Shown here one piece after another: positions 42,243 through 51,787 of a stretch of 64,000 bases of DNA (its first letter is position 1; each line of letters begins with the position of its first letter). Source of the stretch: Fimadaptatus sp948467645. Its GTDB lineage: Bacteria; Bacillota; Clostridia; Christensenellales; Aristaeellaceae. The notes under the pieces are model-generated. The model saw nothing but the letters and a program-made list of their open reading frames with translations. It was not told where the DNA came from and did no database searches. A program made the position numbers and the translations under genes. The stretch is from NCBI GenBank assembly GCA_948467645.1, contig CAOKFD010000006.1, positions 7,362-71,361 on the forward strand. The letters are read 5' to 3'.

Positions 42243-43259
42243 TCAGCCGCGCCAGCCGGTCACTTCATCGAATACAGGCCAGGTCTGCGCCGCATAGAAG
42301 CGGTGTCCCTCCGGGCCGACCACATGGCGAACCTTGTCGGGCGCGCCCGCGGCGGCATACAGCTTTTCAGCCACTGCGAACTCGCGGTTGGCCGAGTCGA
42401 TCGGGAATATCGGGTCTTTAGCGCCGCCCACTATAACCAGCGGCCGCGGCGCGGTCATGCCCGCCAGATCGCCCATGTCGAAATACTTCATTATGCCGGG
42501 CACGTAGTTGCATGTGCAGTGTTTCTGCGCGCCGATGGATTCGAGATAGCCGCAGAACGCCGACGCGGGCACAGCCGCCGCAATGCGCGTATCCAGCGCC
42601 GCCGCGTAGCACGTAACTGTGCCGCCGCCCGACTGTCCCTGAAGCGCAATTTTGCCCAGGTCTATCTTATCGGCAAAGTGATTTTCCAGGCAGTCGATGC
42701 CGCGCATCACGTCCCAGCAGCGCTCGCCCACCAGCGTGCGCCCCAGCAGCAGCGCCGCCATGGCGGGCTGATAGCAGTCGGGGCCGTTCTCGGTGCCGCC
42801 GCGCTCGCCGAACGCGCGCTGTTCCATGACCAGCGCCGCCTGGCCGCGCGCGACTATCTGCTTTGCAAAGTCGCGGTCGCCGCCGGATATGGTTTCCTCA
42901 TCGCCCGGATACTTAGGGCGGCCCATCGATATGTGCGCGCCGGTGGAGTGGCCCTGAAGGCATATCACGACGGGTATCTTACCAGCCGCGCCATTGGGTA
43001 GCCAGAGATTGCAGCACACGTCCACCTCGGGTTCACTGGCGTAGGTAAAGCGAATCTCATGGAAGTTCTCGCCGTCCTGCTCCCATTCGATGTTGAAGTT
43101 GTCGCTCTCCGGCATTTCCAGCGGCAGGCCCAGTAGTTCGGTCAGCTTTTCGCGCGCCTTCACCTGCCACGCGGCGAAGTCCTCGCCCTCTCTGTAAGTC
43201 AGCGCGCGCGGCGCGTGGCGCATCAGTTCTATGTGGCGCTCCTGAGGATCATAATGCAT
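42243..43259 (-). CDS. Alpha/beta-hydrolase, acetylxylan-esterase-like
   Basis: 338 aa, AAAGGAA before the ATG. Catalytic triad candidates are Ser in ALQGQSGGGTVT (nucleophile elbow), Asp in VIVGGAKDPIFP and His in VGPEGHRFYAA. An oxyanion region VVICLQGHSTG precedes. The combination is that of the dienelactone hydrolase/acetyl xylan esterase group (abhydrolase_7). No signal peptide, so it would remove acyl groups from sugars inside the cell. It lies 28 nt after the permease gene in the same operon. Confidence 0.8.
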   Translation of the reverse strand: MHYDPQERHIELMRHAPRALTYREGEDFAAWQVKAREKLTELLGLPLEMPESDNFNIEWEQDGENFHEIRFTYASEPEVDVCCNLWLPNGAAGKIPVVICLQGHSTGAHISMGRPKYPGDEETISGGDRDFAKQIVARGQAALVMEQRAFGERGGTENGPDCYQPAMAALLLGRTLVGERCWDVMRGIDCLENHFADKIDLGKIALQGQSGGGTVTCYAAALDTRIAAAVPASAFCGYLESIGAQKHCTCNYVPGIMKYFDMGDLAGMTAPRPLVIVGGAKDPIFPIDSANREFAVAEKLYAAAGAPDKVRHVVGPEGHRFYAAQTWPVFDEVTGWRG

Positions 43260-43286
43260 AAGTACGTTCCTTTCCGGCGCGGGCGC

Positions 43287-44165
43287 TTAGCCTTTTACTG
43301 CGCCCAGCATTACGCCTTTGACGAAGTATTTTTGAAGCAGCGGATAAATCGCAAGTATCGGCAGCGTAGCCACAACTATGGTAACATATCGCACCTGTAT
43401 AGATACGGCCGCCATGTCATTGGACGCGGTGCTGTTGTCCATGAGTTCGCTTGAAGCCTGAATAAGCACGCGGCGCAAAAGCACCTGCATGGGCATGAGT
43501 TCTTCCTTGCTTAGGTACAAAAGCGCTGTGAAAAAGTTATTCCAGTGTCCAACCGCGTAGTACAGTGTAAGCACGGCCAGAGTAGGCGTAATCAACCTTA
43601 CGGCAATATGGCCGAATGTTTGCCACTCGTTCGAGCCGTCAATTTCGGCGCTCTCGATAACCTCGTCCGGTATGGCTGAAAACGCACTACGGCACACCAT
43701 CACGTTATACGTGGACAGCAGGCTGGGGATAATCATTACCCAGCGCGAATTATAGAAGCCCAATTTGGTAATAAGCAGGTACGTAGGTATCATACCACCC
43801 GAAAAATACATTGTAAAGGCGATAAAAAAATTAAAGAACCTGCGCGCAAAAAAGCGATTGCGCGACAGCGGGTACGCGGCTATGGTAGTGGCGGCCAGAT
43901 TAAATACAGTGCCTACCGTCGTATAAAACAGCGTATTGCCATAAGCCGTCCACAGGCCGTTTTGTTTAAATACCTGTCGATAGCCGTCCAGCGTAATGTC
44001 CACCGGCCACAGAAAGACCTCGCCCTGATATACTGCGTGAGAGCCGCTGAACGACACCGCGACTATGTAAAGAAACGGCCAGAGCGTAATCACGAATGCG
44101 AATATGGCAATGATATATACCAGCGCATAAAACAGCCGGTCGTTGCCGACATTTTGCTTTTTCAT
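43287..44165 (-). CDS. ABC sugar permease, YtcP/LplC type
   Basis: 292 aa, six membrane helices. The C-terminal half holds the MalG-type EAA loop (ESAEIDGSNEWQTFGHIAVR). The end YFVKGVMLGAVKG is the usual last segment of LplC/YtcP proteins. It pairs with the LplB-type permease upstream (15 nt gap) to import oligosaccharides. No ATPase gene is present in the window; such systems commonly share an MsmK-type ATPase encoded elsewhere. Confidence 0.9.
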   Translation of the reverse strand: MKKQNVGNDRLFYALVYIIAIFAFVITLWPFLYIVAVSFSGSHAVYQGEVFLWPVDITLDGYRQVFKQNGLWTAYGNTLFYTTVGTVFNLAATTIAAYPLSRNRFFARRFFNFFIAFTMYFSGGMIPTYLLITKLGFYNSRWVMIIPSLLSTYNVMVCRSAFSAIPDEVIESAEIDGSNEWQTFGHIAVRLITPTLAVLTLYYAVGHWNNFFTALLYLSKEELMPMQVLLRRVLIQASSELMDNSTASNDMAAVSIQVRYVTIVVATLPILAIYPLLQKYFVKGVMLGAVKG

Positions 44166-44180
44166 TATATATGCTCCTCC

Positions 44181-45116
44181 TCACCACAAGCTGGTCTGCG
44201 TTGTCATGCGGCATATGCGATTGGATATATACACAAAGGCAAAGTTTATTACCGAGTTAAACAGACCTATCGCCGACGCAAATGAATAGTTGCTGGACTC
44301 TATGCCCTTGCGGTATACATAAGTCGATACCACATCCGCCGTTTCGTATACGGAGGAGTTATACATAAGGTAGACCTTTTCAAAGCCTACGCTCATTATG
44401 CTACCCAATTGCAATATAAAAAGTATGGTTATTGTAGGCGCAATCATGGGCAGAGTTATGTACCACACCTGCTTGAACTTGGTAATGCCGTCAATCTTAC
44501 CCGCCTCATAAAGACAGGGGTCTATGCCCGCGATCGCCGCGATATATATTATCGAATTAAAGCCAAAGCTCTGCCATACGCCCGAACCTACGTAGAGCGT
44601 GCGGAACCAGCGCGGGTTGATCAAAAAGTTAATTTGCTCGCCGCCGAGCCGGGATATTATGACGTTTACGATGCCGTTATTGAGTGAAAAGAAGTTGCTT
44701 ATCATGCCTACAAGTACGACCGTCGAAATAAAGTGCGGCAGATAGCTCACCGTTTGGACAATTCGCTTTACTTTGTCATTTACGATCTCGGTCACGCATA
44801 CCGCAAACAGTATTGGCGTTGGAAATCCAAACAAGATGGAATAAAGCGACAAAAGCACAGTGTTGCGTATAGTGCGGTATGCGTATGGCGAGGCAAAAAA
44901 CTGGTTGAACCATTTAAGCCCCACCCATTCCCCGTTATATATGCCTCTTCCGGGTTTAAAGTTCTTAAATGCAATTATGGCGCCGCTCATTGGTATATAG
45001 CTGAATATTACATAATACGCAACTATTGGCAAAAACATTGCAAGTAGGTACTTATCCCGCTTAACGAGCTGCCAGAAAGTCTTTTTCCGTACACCGTCAG
45101 TCCTTGGCCCCGTCAT
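44181..45116 (-). CDS. ABC sugar permease, LplB type
   Basis: 311 aa, six membrane helices. Start FWQLVKRDKYLLAMFLPIVA and IPMSGAIIAFKNFKPGRGI are typical of LplB/YtcQ-system permeases. The EAA loop is YEAGKIDGITKFKQVWYITL. It is the first permease of the cassette, lying 85 nt after the damaged binding-protein gene. Confidence 0.9.
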   Translation of the reverse strand: MTGPRTDGVRKKTFWQLVKRDKYLLAMFLPIVAYYVIFSYIPMSGAIIAFKNFKPGRGIYNGEWVGLKWFNQFFASPYAYRTIRNTVLLSLYSILFGFPTPILFAVCVTEIVNDKVKRIVQTVSYLPHFISTVVLVGMISNFFSLNNGIVNVIISRLGGEQINFLINPRWFRTLYVGSGVWQSFGFNSIIYIAAIAGIDPCLYEAGKIDGITKFKQVWYITLPMIAPTITILFILQLGSIMSVGFEKVYLMYNSSVYETADVVSTYVYRKGIESSNYSFASAIGLFNSVINFAFVYISNRICRMTTQTSLW

Positions 45117-45201
45117 GTCGAATACCTCCCCCGATTAAAGGCAGAGCGCGGCGGGACAGTCCCTGCCGCGCCCGTGCCAGATGGAAGCCGATTTATGCCG
45201 A

Positions 45202-46770
45202 TTACTTGACTGCGCTTGCGCGATCGGCAGACGCCTGATATACCGCCAGCAATTCTTCCACGCCCATGGCCTTAACCGCATCGACGTAGCTATCCCACTC
45301 GTCAAGCGAACGTGTGCCCATTATAAACGCGGACAGGTTTTCATCAAAATACGTTTTGAGGTCGGCGGCGTAGGTATTTACAACTTCGTTCTCTTCCGGG
45401 AACTTAAACGAGAAAGTAACGCTAGGGTTGACCACATAGTCGCTCAGCGTGCGAGCCATTTCGCGAACCTGATTGCATTCCTTGCTCATGTAGTCAAGCT
45501 GATAGCTGGGCAGCGCGGCAAAGTTATAGCCCTGCTTGTCGCGGTAGCGATCCGGATTGCCCAGATATTCGTCGGTGAACACGTACTCGCCGTCCACTAT
45601 CTCATAATCCACGCCCTCGGTACCGTACCACGTCTGTACTCCAACTTCCTCGCTCTGAAGATAGTCGCAGAATGCAAACACCATTTCGGGGTTTTCGCAA
45701 GTGCTGGTTATGCCATAGAAGCCGCCCATAGCGTCGCGGCCATACGCCGGCTGATCGCCATGCGCGCCCGTCGGCGGAATTATCGGCATCATTATCGGGT
45801 CATCCACGTTAAATTTCCATTCCGGATTAATGGTCGAGGAGTAACCGGTGCAGTTGGAAATAAAGTGTATGAGAGAACCGACCTGATTGCTGGAGAACAG
45901 CGCAGTCTGCATGTCATAGTTGGCGGTGGCATATTCGTTGTACAAAAGGCCCTCTTCGTAGAGCTTATGCGCCCAGGTGAGGAACTCCTTATACCGCTCA
46001 TCTATATATCCGCAGATAACAGTGCCGTCATCCTCAATCTGGTATCCGCCGGAATCGGCCAAATCCAGACCCCAGTACATGCCCCACAGCTGTATCTGAC
46101 CCGAGCGCATAAACAGCGGCACTTCGTCGGTAGCATCGCCGTTGCCGTTCAAGTCGTTTTCCTTTACGGCCTTTAGATACTCGTAATAATCATCCATGGT
46201 CTTAATATCGTCGGCGGTCATTCCCAGCGCCTTAAGATATTCCATATTGACCATGAGTCAGCGCATGTTGCTATCGGTAGTATATATGTACGGCAGATAG
46301 TACATCTGGCCATCGGGGGTAGTTATCTCAGCCTTAAGGCGGGGATGTTTTTCAAACTGCTTATTAAAATTAAAGCCGTACTTCTCATAATATTCGGTAA
46401 GGTCGAGGAACAGCCCCGAATTAATATATGACATATCCGGGTCCGAGCCGCCTATCATTACAAGATCCGGCAGGTCAACACCCGCAGCCAGGCGGGGTTT
46501 AATCACGTCGCCGTATGACGAAGGATCGACCATCTCCAGTTGGAGATTTACGTTCGCCTTTTTAAGGACTTCCTGCCACCATGTCATGGAATCAAAGTCT
46601 GTGACGAGCGAGGCGCCGTTGGTGCCCAGCGCTGTGATCGTTACCGGTTCTTCCGATATTGGGGCAGTGCCGTCATACGATATGTCGGCAATTGCGGTGC
46701 CTGCACCCATGGCCATTACAGCGCTCAGAGCAAGACCAGTTAAACGTGCGGCATACTTTTTCAGCTTCAT
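45202..46770 (-). pseudogene. LplA/LipO-type sugar-binding protein with in-frame TGA
   Basis: From the ATG at 46770 (AAGGGGAG upstream) a signal peptide (ends AIA) and the N-lobe of a large extracellular sugar-binding protein are read. They include WWQEVLKKANVNLQLEMVDP and LPDLVMIGGSDPD. At 46260-46258 the frame hits TGA and continues in the same frame without any indel (NMR, stop, LMVNMEYLKALGM) for another 350 residues to a normal end. Homologous proteins read through this point, so a TGG or CGA codon probably changed to TGA. Without the C-lobe the protein could not bind ligand. A sequencing error or an unusual recoding event are the alternatives; other genes here end normally at TGA, so no code change is implied. 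Confidence 0.75.
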
Positions 46771-46891
46771 TGTGTCAGACTCCCCTTTCGCTTTCGCGGC
46801 TCGCGGCCGCATTTCATGGCGAAATTATAGCGTTAAAATGCTCGCCCGGTCAATATTCATTGCGTGTACCGCCGCATTAAGCACCAAATGC

Positions 46892-48931
46892 TCATGTATT
46901 TTCCAATTTGCTATACAATAGGTGCTCGCGGTATTCACGGGGTGACACATTATAGCAGCGTATAAACGCGCGTTTGAACGAAAGGTAGCTGGCATAGCCC
47001 ACGTCAGATGCGATATCAGCAAGCGCGCGTTCGCTCGATTCGATAAGCGATACTGCCTTACCCAGTCTGAGTGTCTGAACATAATCGCTGAACGTAACTC
47101 CCGTCGCGGATTTTATCAGCTTTGAAACCTGCGTCCTGTGCATATTAAATTCGTCGGCGACCTTTATAACGCACAGTTCTGCGTCGCAGAAATTCGCACG
47201 TATGTATTCCAGTACGCGCCCGCCAGCATCGCTATCGCGCGGCTCGCCGGCAACAGTTTTTTGCACAGGTTGAGTCAATACGGCCAGCGCATTTTTAAGC
47301 GCCTGTCTGCGGCCGTCCGCGTCGCGCGCCTGAGCAAACTCGCGTCCCAGTTGCTCCGCATCCAAGCCTTCCTCCAGTGCATCGCGCATAATAAAGCGCA
47401 TCGGTGCGCTCATGTTATCGCCTTCAATAAACTCGCCTAGCGCCCGCAAACAATCATCCGCATTTTTGCGGCGTATGCCATCGGCCAGCGCGATCTGCAC
47501 CGAAACCGGCATATCCTCGCGCAGCCTGCGCCGCTTTTCCAGTTCGTCGCGCAGCCGCGCATATTCCGTATGAAATTCCTCCGGCCCCATTATCACATCG
47601 GATATTGCAATAGATATCTGTTCCTCTCCGCCCATAAGCCGGGCCAGACTTTCGCGCGCCGCATCGGCGGTCTGCACGCCGTCATACCATAAGAACACGC
47701 ACTTTGCGCCGAATATATCTGCAAACGCTATGTGTTCCGTACCCGCGGCAATCTTCTCCTCGTCCAGATTTACCTTGGCGCTGCTTATCGCCGGCTCTAT
47801 CACCGCCAGCAGGCACGGTACGCCGTCGCATATCCATGGCAAGAAGCCGGTTATATATTCATCTGAAAAGTTGAAATCGGGGTTTGTGAGTATTCCGCAG
47901 AATATCTCATTGCGCATAAGGTTAAGAAAATTATCGCGCGCGTCGCCCAGGTGGTTGACCTGCATTTGCAGGCTGTCCGCATGATGCGAATACGCGGCCA
48001 CGTATTCGTATATGAACTGATACGGGTTATCCATATCGCGCGGCTTGCCGCCGAACGAGCGTATCATTTCGGACATGGGCCGCGTTGTAATGCTTGCAAG
48101 CACAGCTGCAAGCATTAGACTTACCGTAAACGTAAGGCATATTTCCAGTATGTATTCCCAACGCACATCCACGCCTTCTGCGGTCTCATAGCTTGGAAAA
48201 TACACGTTTAGCTCAAATTCGGGTACCCGGCGTTTCAGCGTTATAGTCAGAGCGTCGCCTGGCGCATCGCTTAACGAGCATATTTCAGCTCCGTTCATGC
48301 TTGCGCTCATGCCGATTGCATCGCCCGGCAACATATTGTCAAGCGCCGAAGCCATTTGTTTGCGCGAAAACAGAATGCATGCAACGCTTTTGTCGCGGCG
48401 CGGCGTAGGATCTTTCATTATCATCATGGCATATTTCGAATCAACACACTCGACCTCAGGATATTGCAGATAGCCGTCATGATTAATCAGGCTTACATCG
48501 CCGTATATTACTTCATATCTTTCCAGCGTATGCCAGCCGCAACGGCCTATTACGCTGTCCAGCGCGGGCGTGATTATCAATATATCTTCCACAGTAGGCA
48601 GTACGGTAACCTTTGCCGCCATTTCCTGAATTATTTCAATACGTTTAAGCGCGTCGAATTCATGCGCGTATATACCCGCGATATTGCGGTAATGGTCAAA
48701 CCATTTGGAACGAAATACAGCGTTTACGCTGGCCATTGCCGAATCTATGGTTTGGTTGGCATAGTCCATAAGCTTTTGTGCATTGGTCGCCATGCCGTCG
48801 GCATAATCGTTGCGCCCACGTTCTACGCGATTTACATATCCGTATGTGAACGCCGTGCCTGTAACGATAAACAGACAGAGAAAAGTAATCACAAATATAT
48901 AAATCCACCGTCTATTCATGTATTTTAGCAC
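46892..48931 (-). CDS. Membrane-anchored AraC-family regulator of the sugar locus
   Basis: 679 aa, GTG start about 10 nt after GGAGG (an ATG four codons later is possible). TM helix at about 9-31, an extracytoplasmic sensor (35-265), a second TM (about 268-290), then a cytoplasmic linker. The C-terminal AraC DNA-binding domain has two HTHs: VIKVADEFNMHRTQVSKLIK and ALADIASDVGYASYLSFKRA, ending FIRCYNVSPREYRE. This is the YesN-partner/YtdP type layout that sits beside LplABC-type sugar transporters and senses extracellular sugar or its binding protein. It lies immediately upstream of the binding-protein gene on the same strand. Confidence 0.85.
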   Translation of the reverse strand: MLKYMNRRWIYIFVITFLCLFIVTGTAFTYGYVNRVERGRNDYADGMATNAQKLMDYANQTIDSAMASVNAVFRSKWFDHYRNIAGIYAHEFDALKRIEIIQEMAAKVTVLPTVEDILIITPALDSVIGRCGWHTLERYEVIYGDVSLINHDGYLQYPEVECVDSKYAMMIMKDPTPRRDKSVACILFSRKQMASALDNMLPGDAIGMSASMNGAEICSLSDAPGDALTITLKRRVPEFELNVYFPSYETAEGVDVRWEYILEICLTFTVSLMLAAVLASITTRPMSEMIRSFGGKPRDMDNPYQFIYEYVAAYSHHADSLQMQVNHLGDARDNFLNLMRNEIFCGILTNPDFNFSDEYITGFLPWICDGVPCLLAVIEPAISSAKVNLDEEKIAAGTEHIAFADIFGAKCVFLWYDGVQTADAARESLARLMGGEEQISIAISDVIMGPEEFHTEYARLRDELEKRRRLREDMPVSVQIALADGIRRKNADDCLRALGEFIEGDNMSAPMRFIMRDALEEGLDAEQLGREFAQARDADGRRQALKNALAVLTQPVQKTVAGEPRDSDAGGRVLEYIRANFCDAELCVIKVADEFNMHRTQVSKLIKSATGVTFSDYVQTLRLGKAVSLIESSERALADIASDVGYASYLSFKRAFIRCYNVSPREYREHLLYSKLENT

Positions 48932-49045
48932 AGTGCCATACCTCCGCCAATTTTTCTTGCATCAATTATATCACTCCCCTTCCCCAATGTAAACATTTGC
49001 AAAACCTCATATGCCATTCCGCATCATTGCCCGCCCCGCCGTATT

Positions 49046-49084
49046 AAAAAGCGCCGCCCGGCTGCAAATTCGCAGCTGGGCGGC
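49046..49084 (-). terminator. Terminator of the MMPL-coiled-coil operon
   Basis: On the minus strand GCCGCCC-GCTGC/TGCAGC-GGGCGGC followed by GCTTTTTAA, about 40 nt after the stop at 49122. The rest of the gap 48932-49121 holds nothing recognised. Confidence 0.8.
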
Positions 49085-49121
49085 ACCAATGCATATTCTG
49101 TTTTTGTCTGAACTGGATTTA

Positions 49122-51785
49122 TCAGATCCCCGCAGTATGTATCAGGAACTGCACGGTACCGGTCTTGCCCTCGGCAATGCCCGCGTAGGAGTTGTACGCG
49201 CGCGCTATGTCAACCATGGCTTCCAAACGGTCCTTCAAATCGGTTATATCGCCGTTCAGGTAGTCCAGCAGCTTCTCGAGCGCTTCCTCGTTCAGCTCGT
49301 TCAGGCCGTCGTTGAGTTCGCTCATGCCGTCGTAAAGCTGCTGTGCGCCGTCCTGCAGGTCGAGCGAGCCGTCCATCAGATCGGCTACGCCGTCATTCAG
49401 CTCATGCGCGCCGTCCTTGGCCTGACCAACCGCGTCGGTGTAATCCACGATGCCTTCATAGAACTTGCACATGTCGTCCAGCGTGTCGTGCAGCTTTACA
49501 AGCGCCTGATACGCCTCGCCGTTTTCGCCGTTCTCCTCCAGCGCCTCGGACACGGAGTCCATGTACTCCTTGCTGTGGCGGTTCTCGGAGATTTTCTCGT
49601 CGATTATCTTCTTTACCTTGGTGGAGTCAAGCTGCTCCTTCACGTTCTTGTCGATCTCGGCCTTTACCGCGTCGGAGGCAAGCTGCTCCTTTACGTTCTT
49701 GTCGATGATGGCCTTTACGGTGTCGGACTTCATCTGTTCCTTGAGTGCGGCTTCGATCTGAGCCTTTACCTCGTCGGAGGCCATCTTTTGGTCAACAATG
49801 GCGTTAACCTGTTCGTCGCTCATGGACAGGATTACGTTCTTGATCTTTTCGCGGGCGGCTTCTTCTACCTTGGCGCGGACGGTAGCTTCGGCCTGAGCCT
49901 GTGCCTGAGCGCGCACATCGGGATCGGCCATCTGCTTCTGAATCTCGGCCTCGATAGCGGCCTTAATTTCGTCACTGGCCAGCTTTTCGTTAGTCAGTTC
50001 GTCGATCTTGGTGGACACGGCGGCGCTTATCGCGGCCTGTATCTCGTCGGAGTTCAGCTTTTCTTCGACCAGCGCGTCGATGTCAGCGGCATCGGCGTTA
50101 GCGCGGGACGCGAATACGTTCCATATGGCCTTGAGTACGCTGTTGGATTCAGTAGCTTCTTCGGTGGGCGCGGGAGTAGCGGTCATGGTCGCAAGTATCT
50201 GCTGGCGAATCTGCTCGCGATAGGCGGCAGTCACCTGCTCGCGGATGCTGTCAGCATAGCCGCTTTCGATGGTCGCGTGTATGTTTTCCTTGTAGGCGGC
50301 CTCAACCTTGGTGCGCACAGCGGCTTCTAGCTGTTGCTCGATCATTGCCTTAACCGCGTCAGATTCCATCTGAGCCTTTACATTCTGTTCGATTTCGGCC
50401 TTAACCGCGTCGGTCTGCATCTGCTTATCAATTTCGGCGTTCAGTGTAGCTTCGTCGGGGTTGCGCACAGCGGCTTCCACCTTGGCGCGGGCTGCGGCCT
50501 CTACCTGCGGGCGAACCTGTTCTTCGACGGCGGCCTTAACCGCGGCTTCCACCTTGGCGGTGGCGGCTTCGTTTACCTGACGCACAACCTCATCCTTGAC
50601 GGCGCTGTTTACCTTGCTCTTTAGCGTCTTGTCGGCCTGCTCCAGCACGTAATCCTCAACCTTGTCCAGCAGTTCGGTCTGAATGCGGGTTATCTCCGCG
50701 TCGTAGTTTTCTACGGTCAGCTCGTTAAGCTCTATGCCCAGCTTATCAAAGGAATCCTTGCTCTGAGAAAGCTGATCGTTGGCAGTTTCGATAACGGTTT
50801 CAAGTACCTGCTTGGCCGCATCGACCAGCGTGTCGCTGTTCTCGTCGATTTCGTCCAGACCGTCGGCCAGTTCGCCCGCGCCGTCCTGAAGCTGACCCAC
50901 GCCGTCGACCAGATCGTCGGTGCCGTCCTTGAGGTCGCTCAGGCCGTCCAGCAGTTCCTGCGCGCCGTCCAGCAACTGATCGCGCGCGTCGGTCAGTTCG
51001 TCCTTAACGTCGTCCACATCTATATCCAGCGAGAAGTCATCGGTATCCATATCGCCGAATATGGAGTTGGTAGCTATCGTATAAGTGCCGTCGCTGGCAA
51101 AGTCGGTCACGTCTGCGGATATCGTCGCGGTCGTGGGGATTTCGATATCCACGTCCTCGTATGTATCCAGCTTGAGCGCGTCGCTTAGTCCGGGCAGACC
51201 CACGCACAGTATCAGCTGGCGGTCGCCCACGTCGACCAGACGGCCGTTGGTGACTTCCACGTTTTCAAACACGCCGTCCTTGCACAACATTACCGTCGCC
51301 ATGAGGAAGGGTATGGGCATTTCCTCGGTGCCCTCGCCCACAGTCACCTCGCGCTTTTCGTTGGCCCGATACTCTATGGTTATTTCGAGGTGGCCGCTCT
51401 TGCCCGCAAGGTCGGCGGGCGCGATTTCCTTGCCGTCCAGCGTGTACGTCATCTTTACGCCCACGGGCAGGGGCTTGTCGCTCTTGCCCTCATATCGTAT
51501 GTCCGCGCCGTCGGCGTCCCAGACGATGTTGTCGCCGTCCACGCTGAAGGACTCGTCGCCGCCCAGGTTTTCAATGCCGGTCAGCGTGCTTACGTCGCTG
51601 AGCTTCTTTTCGCCGTCGCGGTTGTAGAGCCGCTCGCTCACCACAATGTCGTTTGCCGCGCCGCTTGCGTCGGCCAGCACGTATACCATTTCCTTTTTGT
51701 CCTCGCCCTCGGCCAGAGCGCACGGAACCAGAGTGGTCATTATCATTATCACCGCAACAAGTACGGCTATTATCCGCCTTTTCAT
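49122..51785 (-). CDS. Giant secreted coiled-coil partner of an MMPL exporter (YhgE/Pip-like repeats)
   Basis: 887 aa from the ATG at 51785 (AAGGAGG 10 nt upstream; a GTG 6 nt earlier overlaps the MMPL stop). Signal peptide ends at CALA. Residues about 30-265 form a beta-rich domain. Heptads of the form L-x-DG (LLDGAQELLDGLSDLKDG, LADGLDE) then start a coiled coil. A central 450-residue, almost uninterrupted Ala/Glu/Lys-rich helical region follows, with repeated DAVKAEIEQNVKAQM-like units and one Thr/Pro-rich break (ATMTATPAPTEEATESN). Near the C-terminus the same L-x-DG heptads return (AKDGAHELNDGVADLMDG). There is no C-terminal membrane helix, unlike YhgE/Pip proteins. Coupled with the MMPL gene, it probably forms an extracytoplasmic hairpin or tube attached to it. 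Confidence 0.7.
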   Translation of the reverse strand: MKRRIIAVLVAVIMIMTTLVPCALAEGEDKKEMVYVLADASGAANDIVVSERLYNRDGEKKLSDVSTLTGIENLGGDESFSVDGDNIVWDADGADIRYEGKSDKPLPVGVKMTYTLDGKEIAPADLAGKSGHLEITIEYRANEKREVTVGEGTEEMPIPFLMATVMLCKDGVFENVEVTNGRLVDVGDRQLILCVGLPGLSDALKLDTYEDVDIEIPTTATISADVTDFASDGTYTIATNSIFGDMDTDDFSLDIDVDDVKDELTDARDQLLDGAQELLDGLSDLKDGTDDLVDGVGQLQDGAGELADGLDEIDENSDTLVDAAKQVLETVIETANDQLSQSKDSFDKLGIELNELTVENYDAEITRIQTELLDKVEDYVLEQADKTLKSKVNSAVKDEVVRQVNEAATAKVEAAVKAAVEEQVRPQVEAAARAKVEAAVRNPDEATLNAEIDKQMQTDAVKAEIEQNVKAQMESDAVKAMIEQQLEAAVRTKVEAAYKENIHATIESGYADSIREQVTAAYREQIRQQILATMTATPAPTEEATESNSVLKAIWNVFASRANADAADIDALVEEKLNSDEIQAAISAAVSTKIDELTNEKLASDEIKAAIEAEIQKQMADPDVRAQAQAQAEATVRAKVEEAAREKIKNVILSMSDEQVNAIVDQKMASDEVKAQIEAALKEQMKSDTVKAIIDKNVKEQLASDAVKAEIDKNVKEQLDSTKVKKIIDEKISENRHSKEYMDSVSEALEENGENGEAYQALVKLHDTLDDMCKFYEGIVDYTDAVGQAKDGAHELNDGVADLMDGSLDLQDGAQQLYDGMSELNDGLNELNEEALEKLLDYLNGDITDLKDRLEAMVDIARAYNSYAGIAEGKTGTVQFLIHTAGI

Positions 51786-51787
51786 AA

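Noticed and set aside
46258..46260. Genetic code change with TGA read as Trp, or selenocysteine insertion
   Set aside because: Several other genes in the window end at TGA with proper ends (for example the EEP hydrolase and the SpoIIP-coupled pair), and no SECIS-like hairpin was apparent just after this TGA.
49011..50330. A 439-codon open frame on the plus strand
   Set aside because: It is antisense to the coiled-coil gene, whose Ala/Glu/Lys/Asp repeats leave few stop codons on the other strand. There is no ribosome site, and the translation is a low-complexity G/L/H/V mixture without any domain.
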